Positions 44,393 through 54,352 are shown, counted from the stretch's first letter. The stretch: 64,000 nucleotides of DNA from Pseudomonas mendocina (GCF_003008615.1 NZ_CP027657.1:4402001-4466000); one strand, 5' to 3'. The notes: generated by a model not told the origin, from the sequence alone. Program-made: numbers and translations.

Positions 44393-45808
44393 ATGGCTGC
44401 CAAAGTCCTGCTGGTCGAAGACGATCGCGCCTTGCGCGAAGCCCTGGCCGACACCCTGTGCCTGGGTGGGCATGATTATCGGGCTGTCGATTGTGCCGAG
44501 GCGGCACTGGTCGCGCTGACCGAGGAGCCTTTTGGGCTGGTGGTCAGCGACGTCAACATGCCTGGCATGGACGGACATCAGTTGCTGGCGCAGATTCGCA
44601 GCCGCTACCCGCAACTGCCTGTGTTGTTGATGACGGCTTTCGGCGCGGTCGAGCGTGCGGTGGATGCCATTCGCCAGGGGGCTGCCGATTACCTGGTCAA
44701 GCCATTCGAGCCGCGTACGCTGCTCGAACTGGTGGCCAAGCACGCGCTTGGAAAGTTGACAGCAGGGGATCGTGACGGCCCGGTGGCGCTCGAACCGGCC
44801 AGCGTGCAATTGCTGGAATTGGCAGCCCGTGTGGCGCAGAGCGATTCGACGGTGATGATTACCGGCGAGTCCGGTACCGGCAAGGAAGTGCTGGCGCGCT
44901 ATATCCATCAGCAGTCGCCGCGCGCATCCGGCCCATTCATTGCCATCAACTGCGCGGCGATTCCCGACAACATGCTCGAGGCCACGCTGTTCGGTCATGA
45001 GAAAGGGGCCTTCACCGGGGCTGTCACCGCTCAGCCGGGCAAGTTCGAACTGGCCGGTGGCGGCACCATTCTGCTCGACGAGATTTCTGAAATGCCGCTG
45101 GGGCTGCAGGCCAAGTTGCTGCGCGTGCTGCAGGAGCGTGAAGTGGAGCGGGTGGGGGCGCGCAAGCCGATCAATCTGGACATTCGCGTGCTGGCGACCA
45201 GCAACCGTGATCTGGCCAGTGAGGTGGCGGCCGGGCGTTTCCGCGAGGATCTGTATTATCGCCTGTCGGTATTCCCGTTGGCCTGGAGACCGCTGCGGGA
45301 GCGTCCTGCCGACATTCTGCCGCTGGCCGAACGGCTGCTGGCCAAGCACGTCAAAAAAATGAATCAGGCTCAAGTGAGGCTGTCCACGTCCGCCGCGCAG
45401 AGCTTGGTGCAGCATCAATGGCCGGGCAATGTGCGCGAGCTGGATAACGCCATTCAGCGCGCATTGATCTTGCAGCAGGGCGGGGTGATTCAGGCGCAGG
45501 ATCTCTGCTTGCATGCGCCCATCGGTCAGACGGTGCAGAGTGCGGCGCCGCGTCTGGCCGTGGTGCCCAGTGTCACTTCGCCTCTGCCGCAGGTCGTCGA
45601 GTCGCCTAATGCCGCTGATTCCGGGGCGCTGGGCGAGGATCTTCGGCGTCGTGAATTCCAGGTGATCATCGATACCTTGCGGGCCGAACGTGGGCGTCGC
45701 AAGGAGGCTGCCGAGCGTCTGGGCATCAGTCCGCGCACCCTGCGTTACAAGCTGGCGCAGATGCGTGATGCCGGTATGGATGTCGAGGCTTATCTCTACG
45801 CCAGCTAG
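44393..45808 (+). CDS. fleR: Flagellar response regulator FleR
   Basis: The 471-residue protein has a receiver domain with D53 in V-V-S-D-V-N-M-P-G-M-D-G. The sigma-54 AAA+ domain (about 135-370) has [14 protein letters not shown] and L-L-D-E. A Fis-type DNA-binding end follows (about 420-465, R-R-K-E-A-A-E-R-L-G-I-S-P-R-T-L-R-Y-K-L). It activates the sigma-54 promoters of mid-class genes such as flgB and flgF operons. It follows fleS by 3 bp. All key residues appear present. Confidence 0.96.
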   Translation: MAAKVLLVEDDRALREALADTLCLGGHDYRAVDCAEAALVALTEEPFGLVVSDVNMPGMDGHQLLAQIRSRYPQLPVLLMTAFGAVERAVDAIRQGAADYLVKPFEPRTLLELVAKHALGKLTAGDRDGPVALEPASVQLLELAARVAQSDSTVMITGESGTGKEVLARYIHQQSPRASGPFIAINCAAIPDNMLEATLFGHEKGAFTGAVTAQPGKFELAGGGTILLDEISEMPLGLQAKLLRVLQEREVERVGARKPINLDIRVLATSNRDLASEVAAGRFREDLYYRLSVFPLAWRPLRERPADILPLAERLLAKHVKKMNQAQVRLSTSAAQSLVQHQWPGNVRELDNAIQRALILQQGGVIQAQDLCLHAPIGQTVQSAAPRLAVVPSVTSPLPQVVESPNAADSGALGEDLRRREFQVIIDTLRAERGRRKEAAERLGISPRTLRYKLAQMRDAGMDVEAYLYAS

Positions 45809-45856
45809 CTTTGCTGGGTTTAAGGCGCTGTAGGGGTGCCTAACATGGCTGCCTGG

Positions 45857-45876
45857 ATCCCCGCTTGCGCGGGGAT
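45857..45876. repeat. Palindromic hairpin after fleR
   Basis: ATCCCCGC / GCGGGGAT with a TTGC loop, in the context C-T-G-G-...-G-A-T-G-A-C. This kind of short palindrome recurs between genes in many proteobacteria and may serve as the fleR terminator. The rest of the 212-bp gap holds only the fliE promoter. Confidence 0.5.
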
Positions 45877-45952
45877 GACAGTAGCTATTCTTGTTATCGT
45901 ATGTCCTCGCTTCCTTGATATCTGCGTTTCGAATTTCTATCGCTGAATTTTC

Positions 45953-45968
45953 TGGCACCCTTGTTGCA
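45953..45968 (+). promoter_or_regulatory. Sigma-54 promoter of fliEFGHIJ
   Basis: TGGCAC-CCTTG-TTGCA is a full consensus match with the ten-base GG/GC spacing, 68 bases before fliE. Confidence 0.88.
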
Positions 45969-46020
45969 GATACCCCTGCATAGCGCCGCTAGCGTCAAAA
46001 AGCGGGCAGTGGAGGAAGTC

Positions 46021-46350
46021 ATGAGCCAAGGTGTCGAATTCAATCGCTTGATGCTGGAAATGCGTTCCATGCAGGCTGAGGCCATGGCGCGTCAGAAACC
46101 TGCTGTGAGCGAGCCAGTGCAAGGGGCGCCGAGTTTCTCGGAAATGCTCGGCCAGGCGGTGAACAACGTCAATGAGACCCAGCAGGCTTCCAATAAACTG
46201 GCTACCGCTTTCGAGATGGGGCAGAGCGGGGTCGATCTGACCGACGTGATGATCGCCTCGCAGAAAGCCAGCGTATCCTTTCAGGCCATGACCCAGGTGC
46301 GTAACAAGCTGGTTCAGGCGTATCAAGACATCATGCAGATGCCGGTCTGA
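46021..46350 (+). CDS. fliE: Rod-MS-ring junction protein FliE
   Basis: The 109-residue protein has the FliE C-terminal domain ([46 protein letters not shown]). It joins the MS ring to the rod. ATG 46021 follows GGAGGA and fits the usual length; an upstream TTG in frame overlaps the promoter and is rejected. Confidence 0.95.
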   Translation: MSQGVEFNRLMLEMRSMQAEAMARQKPAVSEPVQGAPSFSEMLGQAVNNVNETQQASNKLATAFEMGQSGVDLTDVMIASQKASVSFQAMTQVRNKLVQAYQDIMQMPV

Positions 46351-46360
46351 GGATTGATTC

Positions 46361-48145
46361 ATGGCTGAAGCAGCAGTAGCAAACGTACCGGCCAAAGCCG
46401 CCCCAGGCGAGCCCAAGGGGCCGCTGTTCGGGTTGAGCTTTCTGGAGAACCTCGCCGAGATGTCGGTGCTGCGTCAGCTCGGTCTGCTGGTCGGCCTGGC
46501 AGCCAGCGTGGCAATCGGTTTTGCCGTGGTGCTCTGGTCGCAGCAGCCGGATTACCGCCCGCTGTATGGCAGCCTCAATGGCATGGATGCGACTCAGGTG
46601 GTGGACACCCTGACCACCTCCGGCATCGACTACACCATCGAACCCAACTCCGGTGCATTGCTGGTCAAGGCCGACGACCTGGCTCGGGCGCGCATGCGTC
46701 TGGCTGCTGCTGGCGTGGCACCGACCGACACTAGCGTCGGCTTCGAGATTCTCGATCGTGAGCAGGGCCTGGGTACCAGCCAGTTCATGGAGGCGACCCG
46801 TTATCGCCGTGGCCTCGAAGGCGAGCTTGCACGTACGGTGGCCAGCCTCAACAACGTCAAGGCTGCGCGCGTGCACCTGGCCATGCCCAAGGCATCGGTC
46901 TTCGTGCGTGACGAGCGCAAGCCCAGCGCCTCGGTACTGGTGGAACTCTATCCGGGCCGCAACCTGGAGCCGAGTCAGGTGATGGCCATCGTCAATTTGG
47001 TGGCGACCAGTGTTCCGGAGCTGGACAAGGGCCAGGTCACCGTCGTCGACCAGAAGGGCAACCTGCTGTCCGATCAGCAGGAGCTGTCCGAGCTGACCAT
47101 GGCTGGCAAGCAGTTCGACTACACCCGCCGCATGGAAACCCTGTTCACCCAGCGCGTGCACAACATTCTGCAGCCGGTGCTGGGCACTGGTCGCTACAAG
47201 GCAGAAGTCTCCGCCGACGTCGATTTCAGCGCGGTGGAGTCCACCTCCGAGATGTTCAACCCGGATCAACCAGCGCTGCGCAGCGAACAACAGGTCAACG
47301 AGCAGCGCCAGAGCAGCCTGCCGCCGCAAGGCGTCCCCGGCGCGCTTTCCAACCAGCCTCCAGGCCCGGCTGCCGCTCCGCAGCAGGCTGCTGGCGCCGC
47401 ACCACCTGCTGGGCCTATTGCCGCCGGCCAACCGCTGGTCGATGCCAATGGCCAGCAGATCATGGATCCGGCGACGGGGCAGCCGATGCTGGCACCGTAT
47501 CCGGCGGACAAGCGCGAGCAGTCCACCCGCAACTTTGAGCTGGATCGCTCCATCAGCTACACCCGTCAGCAGCAGGGGCGTCTGCGTCGCCTGTCGGTGG
47601 CGGTGGTCGTGGATGATCAGGTGCGTGTCGATCCAGCCACTGGCGAGTCCAGCCGAGTGCCATGGACTGCCGATGATCTGGCGCGTTTCACCCGCCTGGT
47701 GCAGGATTCGGTGGGCTTCGACGCCAGCCGTGGCGACAGCGTCAGCGTGATCAACACCGCGTTCACCGCTTCGCTGGGCGAGGAAATTCCGGACATTCCG
47801 TTCTACACCCAGCCCTGGTTCTGGGACATCGTCAAGCAAGTGCTCGGCGTGCTGTTCATCCTGGTGCTGGTATTCGGCGTGCTGCGCCCGGTGCTCAACA
47901 ACATCACGGGTGGTGGCAGAGGCAAGGATCTGGCGGGCTCTGGCGATGTCGAGCTAGGTGAGATGGGGGGGCTGGGCGGCGAGCTGTCCGATGATCGGGT
48001 CAGCCTCGGCGGACCGCAGAGCATCATGTTGCCTAGCCCCAGCGAGGGGTATGATGCACAACTGAACGCTATCAAGAGTCTGGTAGCGGAAGATCCTGGC
48101 CGCGTAGCGCAGGTCGTGAAAGAGTGGATCAACGCCGATGAGTGA
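46361..48145 (+). CDS. fliF: MS-ring protein FliF
   Basis: The 594-residue protein has a membrane helix near the N-terminus (about 33-58), the periplasmic ring-building domains (Y-R-P-L-Y; Y-R-R-G-L-E-G-E-L-A-R-T-V; A-R-V-H-L-A-M-P), and a proline- and glutamine-rich loop (about 310-375). A second membrane helix lies near 485-505. The acidic C-terminal tail that binds FliG ends V-A-E-D-P-G-R-V-A-Q-V-V-K-E-W-I. FliF is the base on which the motor and export gate form. It overlaps fliG by 8 bp. Confidence 0.97.
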   Translation: MAEAAVANVPAKAAPGEPKGPLFGLSFLENLAEMSVLRQLGLLVGLAASVAIGFAVVLWSQQPDYRPLYGSLNGMDATQVVDTLTTSGIDYTIEPNSGALLVKADDLARARMRLAAAGVAPTDTSVGFEILDREQGLGTSQFMEATRYRRGLEGELARTVASLNNVKAARVHLAMPKASVFVRDERKPSASVLVELYPGRNLEPSQVMAIVNLVATSVPELDKGQVTVVDQKGNLLSDQQELSELTMAGKQFDYTRRMETLFTQRVHNILQPVLGTGRYKAEVSADVDFSAVESTSEMFNPDQPALRSEQQVNEQRQSSLPPQGVPGALSNQPPGPAAAPQQAAGAAPPAGPIAAGQPLVDANGQQIMDPATGQPMLAPYPADKREQSTRNFELDRSISYTRQQQGRLRRLSVAVVVDDQVRVDPATGESSRVPWTADDLARFTRLVQDSVGFDASRGDSVSVINTAFTASLGEEIPDIPFYTQPWFWDIVKQVLGVLFILVLVFGVLRPVLNNITGGGRGKDLAGSGDVELGEMGGLGGELSDDRVSLGGPQSIMLPSPSEGYDAQLNAIKSLVAEDPGRVAQVVKEWINADE

Positions 48146-49154
48146 TAATCGCACCGCTACCAAGCTGAACAAGGTCGACAAGGCCGCCATTCTCTTGCTA
48201 TCGCTCGGCGAGACGGACGCCGCTCAGGTGTTGCGGCACCTGGGGCCGAAGGAAGTGCAGCGCGTCGGCGTGGCAATGGCGGGCATGCGCAACATCCACC
48301 GCGAACAGGTGGAGCAGGTGATGGCCGAGTTCGTCGATATCGTCGGCGACCAGACCAGCCTTGGCGTCGGCGCCGATGGCTATATCCGCAAGATGCTCAC
48401 CCAGGCATTGGGCGAGGACAAGGCCGGCAACCTGATCGACCGTATTCTGCTTGGCGGCAGCACCAGTGGCCTGGACAGCCTCAAGTGGATGGAGCCGCGT
48501 GCCGTGGCCGACGTGATCCGTTACGAGCACCCGCAGATCCAGGCCATCGTTGTGGCCTACCTCGATCCGGATCAGGCCGGTGAAGTGCTCAGCCACTTCG
48601 ATCACAAGGTGCGCCTGGACATCATCCTGCGCGTATCCTCGCTCAACACCGTGCAACCGTCCGCCCTCAAGGAATTGAATCAGATCCTCGAGAAGCAGTT
48701 CTCCGGCAGCGCCAATACCACGCGCGCCTCGATGGGCGGCGTGAAGCGGGCGGCGGACATCATGAACTTCCTCGACAGCTCGGTTGAGGGCCAGTTGATG
48801 GACTCGATCCGCGAAGTGGACGAAGACCTGTCGACGCAGATCGAAGACCTGATGTTCGTCTTCGACAACCTGGCCGACGTCGACGACCGTGGCATCCAGG
48901 CGCTGCTGCGCGAGGTTTCCTCCGAAGTGCTGGTACTGGCGCTCAAGGGCGCCGACGAGGCGATCAAGGACAAGGTGTTCAAGAACATGTCCAAGCGCGC
49001 GGCCGAACTGTTGCGCGACGACCTGGAGGCCAAAGGGCCTGTACGTGTCAGCGATGTCGAGACTGCGCAGAAGGAAATCCTCACCATCGCCCGTCGCATG
49101 GCCGAAGCCGGAGAGATCGTGCTCGGCGGCAAGGGCGGCGAAGAGATGGTCTAG
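48138..49154 (+). CDS. fliG: Motor switch protein FliG
   Basis: The 338-residue protein has the three FliG parts. The N-terminal part binds FliF (K-A-A-I-L-L-L-S-L-G-E). The middle part has the E-H-P-Q motif (Y-E-H-P-Q-I-Q-A-I-V). The C-terminal torque domain has charged residues D-D-R-G-I-Q-A-L-L-R-E-V and A-L-K-G-A-D-E. It sits on the cytoplasmic face of the MS ring and meets the stator. Length is normal. Confidence 0.97.
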   Translation: MSDNRTATKLNKVDKAAILLLSLGETDAAQVLRHLGPKEVQRVGVAMAGMRNIHREQVEQVMAEFVDIVGDQTSLGVGADGYIRKMLTQALGEDKAGNLIDRILLGGSTSGLDSLKWMEPRAVADVIRYEHPQIQAIVVAYLDPDQAGEVLSHFDHKVRLDIILRVSSLNTVQPSALKELNQILEKQFSGSANTTRASMGGVKRAADIMNFLDSSVEGQLMDSIREVDEDLSTQIEDLMFVFDNLADVDDRGIQALLREVSSEVLVLALKGADEAIKDKVFKNMSKRAAELLRDDLEAKGPVRVSDVETAQKEILTIARRMAEAGEIVLGGKGGEEMV

Positions 49155-49164
49155 GAGCTGACGC

Positions 49165-49959
49165 ATGGCTGCCAAGGAGCCGGAAAGCGAGCTGATTCGC
49201 GCCAAGGATCTCGGCATGTTCGACCGCTGGGCGCTGCCCAGCTTCGACGAGCCAGGTGCCGAGCCGGTCGAGGTCGAAGAAGTACTGGCCGAGCCTGCCA
49301 CCACTCCTGTCGAGCCCGAGCAAGCCGGGCAAATCGAGGAAGTCGCGCTCGAGGACGTCAAGCCGCTGACGCTCGATGAGCTCGAGGCTATCCGCCAGGA
49401 CGCCTACAACGAAGGTTTCGCCACCGGCGAGAAAGATGGCTTCCACGCTGGCCAGATCAAGGCCAAGCAAGAGGCCGACGCCGCCTTGGCAGTCAAGGTC
49501 AATGGCCTGGAAAAACTCATGGCGCAGTTGCTCGATCCCATCGCCGAGCAGGATCAGCAACTGGAGGTCGCTCTGGTGCGCCTGGTCAGCCACATGGCGC
49601 GCGAGGTCATTCAGCGCGAGCTGAGCACCGACTCCAGCCAGATCCGCCAGGTATTGCGCGAGGCGCTCAAGCTGCTGCCGATGGGCGCGGGCAACGTGCG
49701 CATTCAGATCAATCCGCAAGACTTCGAAACCGTCAAGGCACTGCGCGAGCGCCATGAGGAAAGCTGGCGCATTCTCGAAGATGAGAGCCTGCTGCCGGGC
49801 GGTTGCCGCATCGAGGCAGAACACAGCCAGATCGATGCCAGTGTCGAAACCCGCATGGCCCAGGCGCTCAAGCAGTTGTTCGAGCAGCAGCGGGCGCAGA
49901 TCACCGAGCCGCCGGAGGCGGACATAAGCCTGGATCTGGACAACCCCGATGCGCCTTGA
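49165..49959 (+). CDS. fliH: Flagellar export ATPase regulator FliH
   Basis: The 264-residue protein has an acidic N-terminal part (about 30-75), a G-x-x-x-G-type coiled segment ([17 protein letters not shown]), and a C-terminal FliI-binding domain ([17 protein letters not shown]). FliH holds the ATPase FliI and links it to the C ring. It overlaps fliI by 11 bp. Confidence 0.95.
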   Translation: MAAKEPESELIRAKDLGMFDRWALPSFDEPGAEPVEVEEVLAEPATTPVEPEQAGQIEEVALEDVKPLTLDELEAIRQDAYNEGFATGEKDGFHAGQIKAKQEADAALAVKVNGLEKLMAQLLDPIAEQDQQLEVALVRLVSHMAREVIQRELSTDSSQIRQVLREALKLLPMGAGNVRIQINPQDFETVKALRERHEESWRILEDESLLPGGCRIEAEHSQIDASVETRMAQALKQLFEQQRAQITEPPEADISLDLDNPDAP

Positions 49960-51295
49960 TCGCGTGAGTTTCGCCCGGCGCCTGGAGGGCTATAGCGACG
50001 CGATCAGCCTACCCAGTCAGCCTATACTCGAAGGCCGTCTGTTGCGCATGGTCGGCCTGACCCTGGAGGCCGAAGGACTGCGCGCTGCCATTGGCAGTCG
50101 TTGTCTGGTGATCAATAGCGACAGCTATCACCCGGTGCAGGTGGAAGCCGAGGTCATGGGCTTTTCCGGTGGCAAGATCTACCTGATGCCGGTCGGCAGC
50201 CTGGCCGGTATCGCGCCGGGTGCACGCGTGGTGCCATTGCCAGACGCCGGACGTTTGCCCATGGGCATGACCATGTTGGGGCGGGTTCTCGATGGCGCGG
50301 GCCGCGCGCTGGATGGCAAGGGCGGCATGAAGGCCGAGGATTGGGTGCCGATGGATGGGCCGGCCATCAACCCGCTCAATCGTGATCCCATCAGCCAGCC
50401 ACTGGATGTTGGCATTCGTTCGATCAATGGCCTGCTGACCGTGGGGCGTGGCCAGCGTTTGGGCCTGTTCGCCGGTACCGGGGTGGGCAAGTCGGTGCTG
50501 CTGGGCATGATGACCCGTTTTACCGAGGCCGAGATCATTGTGGTCGGCCTGATCGGCGAGCGGGGTCGCGAGGTCAAGGAGTTCATCGACGAGATTCTCG
50601 GTGAGGAAGGCCTCAAGCGCTCGGTGGTCGTGGCGTCACCGGCCGACGATGCGCCGCTCATGCGCCTGCGCGCGGCACAATACTGCACGCGCATCGCCGA
50701 ATACTTTCGTGACAAGGGCAAGAACGTCTTGCTGTTGATGGATTCGTTGACCCGCTATGCCCAGGCTCAGCGGGAGATCGCCCTGGCCATTGGCGAGCCG
50801 CCTGCGACCAAGGGCTATCCGCCTTCGGTGTTCGCCAAGCTACCCAAGCTGGTGGAACGTGCCGGTAACGCCGAGGCTGGCGGCGGGTCGATCACTGCGT
50901 TCTACACCGTGCTCAGCGAGGGGGACGATCAGCAGGATCCCATTGCTGATGCCGCACGTGGCGTACTCGACGGGCACTTCGTATTGTCGCGTCGGTTGGC
51001 TGAGGAGGGACATTACCCGGCCATCGACATCGAATCCTCCATCAGCCGGGTGATGCCGCAGGTGGTGCCGCCCGAGCAGTTGAAGCAGGCGCAGCGCTTC
51101 AAGCAGTTGTGGGCACGTTATCAGCAGAGTCGCGACCTGATCAGCGTCGGTGCCTATGTGCCTGGCGGTGATGCTGATACCGATCTGGCCATTGCCCGTC
51201 AGCCGGTGATGGCTCAATACCTGCGTCAGGGGCTCAGTGAAAGCGTAGGGATGGTGCAAAGCCGCGATCAATTGGCCGGGGTGCTGGGACAGTGA
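49949..51295 (+). CDS. fliI: Flagellar export ATPase FliI
   Basis: The 448-residue F1-beta-like ATPase has the P-loop G-T-G-V-G-K-S with K181, the Walker-B strand [10 protein letters not shown], and [22 protein letters not shown]. It powers or assists loading of substrates into the export gate. The start ATG lies within the 3' end of fliH, as in other pseudomonads. Confidence 0.97.
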   Translation: MRLDRVSFARRLEGYSDAISLPSQPILEGRLLRMVGLTLEAEGLRAAIGSRCLVINSDSYHPVQVEAEVMGFSGGKIYLMPVGSLAGIAPGARVVPLPDAGRLPMGMTMLGRVLDGAGRALDGKGGMKAEDWVPMDGPAINPLNRDPISQPLDVGIRSINGLLTVGRGQRLGLFAGTGVGKSVLLGMMTRFTEAEIIVVGLIGERGREVKEFIDEILGEEGLKRSVVVASPADDAPLMRLRAAQYCTRIAEYFRDKGKNVLLLMDSLTRYAQAQREIALAIGEPPATKGYPPSVFAKLPKLVERAGNAEAGGGSITAFYTVLSEGDDQQDPIADAARGVLDGHFVLSRRLAEEGHYPAIDIESSISRVMPQVVPPEQLKQAQRFKQLWARYQQSRDLISVGAYVPGGDADTDLAIARQPVMAQYLRQGLSESVGMVQSRDQLAGVLGQ

Positions 51296-51308
51296 CCTGG
51301 GGCCATGG

Positions 51309-51325
51309 GGCGGGTGACGCCCGCC
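51309..51325. repeat. REP-like palindrome between fliI and fliJ
   Basis: GGCGGG / CCCGCC with a TGACG loop resembles the core of pseudomonad REP elements. It fills most of the 70-bp gap in the otherwise tight fliE-J operon. Confidence 0.45.
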
Positions 51326-51365
51326 AGGGTGAACTGCCGGGTTGCTCCCGCCCTCCGAGGTGCGG

Positions 51366-51815
51366 ATGAGCCTGAGTCGCGCCAAGCGCCTGCAACCTGT
51401 CGTCGATATGGCGGAAAAGGCCGAGCGAGAGGCCGCGCGCCAGATGGGGCATTGTCAGGGGCTGGTGGGCCAGGCCGAGGCCAAACTGGGCGAGCTGGAG
51501 CGTTTTCGTGGCGATTACCAGCAGCAGTGGATCAGCGAAGGCAGCAAGGGCGTATCCGGGCAGTGGCTGATGAACTATCAGCGTTTCCTTTCACAGCTGG
51601 AAACGGCCGTCGCCCAGCAGCAGCAGAGCATCGAATGGCATCGTGCCAATCTGGAGAAGGTTCGCGCCATCTGGCAGCAACGATATGCACGTCTGGAGGG
51701 CCTGCGTAAGTTGGTACAGCGCTACATAGCCGAGGCGCGGCTGGCCGAGGATAAACGGGAGCAGAAGCTGCTCGACGAGCTTGCGCAACGCCTGACGGAT
51801 CGCGGCGAACCCTGA
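51366..51815 (+). CDS. fliJ: Flagellar export chaperone-escort FliJ
   Basis: The 149-residue protein is a long antiparallel coiled coil typical of FliJ (R-A-K-R-L-Q-P-V-V-D-M-A-E-K-A-E-R-E-A-A-R at the start, E-D-K-R-E-Q-K-L-L-D-E-L near the end). It inserts into the FliI ring and recycles chaperones. ATG 51366 follows GAGG at good spacing and gives the family length; an upstream TTG in frame is rejected. Last gene of fliEFGHIJ. Confidence 0.93.
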   Translation: MSLSRAKRLQPVVDMAEKAEREAARQMGHCQGLVGQAEAKLGELERFRGDYQQQWISEGSKGVSGQWLMNYQRFLSQLETAVAQQQQSIEWHRANLEKVRAIWQQRYARLEGLRKLVQRYIAEARLAEDKREQKLLDELAQRLTDRGEP

Positions 51816-51898
51816 TAGCAGTTGTCTCGCTTTCTGCCAAATGCTACACCTTGAGCGTACGCCGACTAATCCGGCAAGGTCTCGACTAAGGAGCAGAC

Positions 51899-52204
51899 AT
51901 GGCCATCACCTCGCAACCGTCCGCGGACGGGCAAGAGCTGACCATCGTGATTCGAGGGCGATTCGATTTCGCCTCTCACCAGGAGTTTCGCGACGCCTAC
52001 GAACGCATCAGCATCACACCGAAGCGCTACCAGGTCGACCTGCAGGACACCAGCTATCTGGACAGCTCGGCATTAGGCATGCTCCTGTTGCTGCGTGATC
52101 ATGCCGGTGGTGATGCGGCACAGATTCGCCTGCTCAATTGCAGCAGCGACGTACGCAAGATTCTGGCGATTTCCAACTTCGAGCAACTGTTTCAGATCAA
52201 CTGA
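51899..52204 (+). CDS. hsbA: Anti-sigma factor antagonist HsbA (STAS domain)
   Basis: The 101-residue, single STAS domain protein has the phospho-site D55-S56-S57 in Y-L-D-S-S-A-L-G-M; S56 is the phosphorylated serine of P. aeruginosa HsbA. Unphosphorylated HsbA binds the anti-sigma factor FlgM and frees FliA, favouring swimming; the phosphorylated form works with a diguanylate cyclase and favours biofilm. It begins 83 bp after fliJ with AAGGAG ahead. In P. aeruginosa the gene lies beside cheR/flgM, whereas here it sits between fliJ and fliK. Confidence 0.9.
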   Translation: MAITSQPSADGQELTIVIRGRFDFASHQEFRDAYERISITPKRYQVDLQDTSYLDSSALGMLLLLRDHAGGDAAQIRLLNCSSDVRKILAISNFEQLFQIN

Positions 52205-52206
52205 GC

Positions 52207-53895
52207 ATGCCTGAGCGTCTGTCGATCCTGATCGCCGAGGACAACGCGGCCGACCGTATGCTGCTGTCCACCATCGTCAGCCGCCAGGGGCACCGTGTGC
52301 TCACCGCCAGCAATGGCCTGGAGGCCGTTGCATTGTTCGAGCAGGAGCGTCCGCAACTGGTCTTGATGGATGCTCTGATGCCGGTAATGGACGGCTTCGA
52401 GGCGGCGCGCAGGATCAAGCAGCAGGCCGGCGAGGCGCTGGTACCGATCATCTTTCTCACCTCGTTGACCGAAGGTGAAGCGCTGGTTCGCTGCCTGGAA
52501 GCTGGTGGCGACGATTTTCTCGCCAAGCCCTATAACCGCGTGATACTCGAAGCCAAGATCGGCGCCATGGATCGCCTGCGTCGTCTGCAGGACACCGTGC
52601 TGCAGCAGCGTGATCTGATCGCCCGGCACAACGAGCACCTGCTGCGTGAGCAGCGTGTGGCCAAGGCGGTATTCGACAAGGTGGCGCATTCCGGCTGTCT
52701 GGATGCACCGAACATTCGTTACCTGCAATCGCCCTATGCGCTGTTCAACGGCGATTTGCTGCTGGCTGCCTACAAGCCTTCGGGCGGCATGCACGTGATG
52801 CTCGGCGACTTCACCGGTCATGGCCTGCCAGCGGCAATTGGTGCCATGCCGCTGGCCGAGGTGTTCTACGGCATGACTGCCAAGGGCCATGCCCTGGCCG
52901 AAATTCTTCGCGAGATCAACGCCAAGCTCAAACGCATCCTGCCGGTAGGTGTGTTCTGCTGCGCCACCTTGCTCAATATCAGCAGCAAGCGCGGGTTGCT
53001 GGAGGTGTGGAACGGCGGGCTGCCCGACGGGCACCTGTTGCACGGCGACGGGCGACCTCGCCAGGCGCTGGTATCGCGTCACTTGCCGCTGGGCATTCTT
53101 GAGCCCGCAGCGTTCAGCGACCGTTGCGAAATCTATCCGTTGACACCGGGTGATCGCATCTTTCTGCTCAGTGATGGCGTGCTGGAGGCCAGCAATCAAC
53201 AGGGTGAGTTGTTTGGTGAAGCTCGGTTACTGGCCTTGCTCGATGCCAATCGCCAGCCTCAGGCCCTGTTCGAGGAAATCCAGCAGGCGTTGGTGGCGTT
53301 TCGTGGTGAGCAACAGGACGACGTCAGCATGCTTCAGGTCGGCCTCGCCGAGGACGACGAGCATCCCCGGCCGCTGGCCTTCGCCGATAGCGGCCACAGC
53401 AGTCCGCTGGACTGGTCGGCGAGTTTCGAATTTCGTGCGCAGAGTCTGCGTCACTTCAATCCCTTGCCGTTCCTGCTGCAATTACTGCTGGATGTACAGG
53501 CGCTCAGACCGCGTGGTGGAGAACTCTACACGGTGCTGGCCGAGCTTTACTCCAATGCGCTGGAGCATGGCGTGATGGGCCTGGACTCGTCGCTCAAACA
53601 GGATTCCAGCGGTTTTGCCGAGTACTATCGAGAACGGCGCCTGCGTCTGGCGGCGTTGAGCGATGGTTATGTACGTTTCCATTTGCAGTTGCTGCCGGAG
53701 GCGGGTGGTGGTCGTCTGATCGTACGGGTCGAGGACAGTGGCCCGGGGTTCGATCCGGCAACCATCCTCACGTCTCAGGATGAAGCGCTGTGTGGTCGTG
53801 GCCTGACGCTGGTGCGTGAACTCAGCGATGGATTCCAGGGCTGGCCTGACGGGCAGGGCGTCAGCGTGGAGTTTTGTTGGGCCGCTGAGGCATAA
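52207..53895 (+). CDS. hsbR: HsbR: receiver-PP2C phosphatase-anti-sigma kinase
   Basis: The 562-residue, three-domain protein has a receiver (about 5-120; phospho-Asp in L-V-L-M-D-A-L-M-P-V-M-D-G), a SpoIIE/PP2C phosphatase (about 190-390; G-D-F-T-G-H-G-L-P-A-A, L-L-S-D-G-V-L-E-A, D-D-V-S-M), and a C-terminal RsbW-like kinase domain (about 425-555; Y-S-N-A-L-E-H-G, D-S-G-P-G-F-D). Receiver phosphorylation by the HptB path decides whether it acts as phosphatase or kinase on HsbA. It starts 2 bp after hsbA with only a weak ribosome site, so translation is likely coupled. Confidence 0.92.
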   Translation: MPERLSILIAEDNAADRMLLSTIVSRQGHRVLTASNGLEAVALFEQERPQLVLMDALMPVMDGFEAARRIKQQAGEALVPIIFLTSLTEGEALVRCLEAGGDDFLAKPYNRVILEAKIGAMDRLRRLQDTVLQQRDLIARHNEHLLREQRVAKAVFDKVAHSGCLDAPNIRYLQSPYALFNGDLLLAAYKPSGGMHVMLGDFTGHGLPAAIGAMPLAEVFYGMTAKGHALAEILREINAKLKRILPVGVFCCATLLNISSKRGLLEVWNGGLPDGHLLHGDGRPRQALVSRHLPLGILEPAAFSDRCEIYPLTPGDRIFLLSDGVLEASNQQGELFGEARLLALLDANRQPQALFEEIQQALVAFRGEQQDDVSMLQVGLAEDDEHPRPLAFADSGHSSPLDWSASFEFRAQSLRHFNPLPFLLQLLLDVQALRPRGGELYTVLAELYSNALEHGVMGLDSSLKQDSSGFAEYYRERRLRLAALSDGYVRFHLQLLPEAGGGRLIVRVEDSGPGFDPATILTSQDEALCGRGLTLVRELSDGFQGWPDGQGVSVEFCWAAEA

Positions 53896-53977
53896 TATGC
53901 AGGTTCTGTATCAGGCTCAGCGGCGTTACTCGTGCTGAAGCCAGAGCAGACATCGTTGTCGTTCAGGGAGTTTCTCG

Positions 53978-54331
53978 GTGTCCGATATCCATCTCGACGA
54001 TGCCGTCCTGGCTGCCCTGCAGGACGTCATGGAAGACGAATACCCCATTCTGCTCGATACCTTCGTAGCCGATTCTGAAGAGCGCCTGCGTCTTCTGCAT
54101 CAGGCCGAAGCTGAAGGTGACGCGCAGGGACTGCGCCTGGCCGCGCACAGCTTCAAGGGCAGTTGCAGTAACATGGGAGCGGTGATGCTCGCCGGCCTGT
54201 GCAAGCAGCTTGAGGATGCCGGACGACGTGAGACCCTGGAGCTGGCGCCAGCGTTGATCGAGCAGATCGAGCGCGAGTTCGCCATCGTCCGCATCCTGTT
54301 CAAATCCGAGCGCCAGCGTTACCGCGTCTGA
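53978..54331 (+). CDS. hptB: Histidine phosphotransfer protein HptB
   Basis: The 117-residue, single Hpt domain protein has the phospho-histidine H57 in A-A-H-S-F-K-G-S-C-S-N-M-G-A, the same number as in P. aeruginosa HptB. It receives phosphate from several hybrid kinases and passes it to HsbR. The start is GTG 53978 with AGGGAG upstream. It completes the hsbA-hsbR-hptB module, 82 bp after hsbR. Confidence 0.92.
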   Translation: MSDIHLDDAVLAALQDVMEDEYPILLDTFVADSEERLRLLHQAEAEGDAQGLRLAAHSFKGSCSNMGAVMLAGLCKQLEDAGRRETLELAPALIEQIEREFAIVRILFKSERQRYRV

Positions 54332-54352
54332 CCTTCGTTATAGGTATTCTGG

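Noticed and set aside
43610..45958. 782-codon open frame on the minus strand opposite fleS/fleR
   Set aside because: It lies wholly opposite two well-conserved genes; the long open frame is a result of GC-rich codon bias. The translation is rich in His, Gln and Arg with no recognisable domain.
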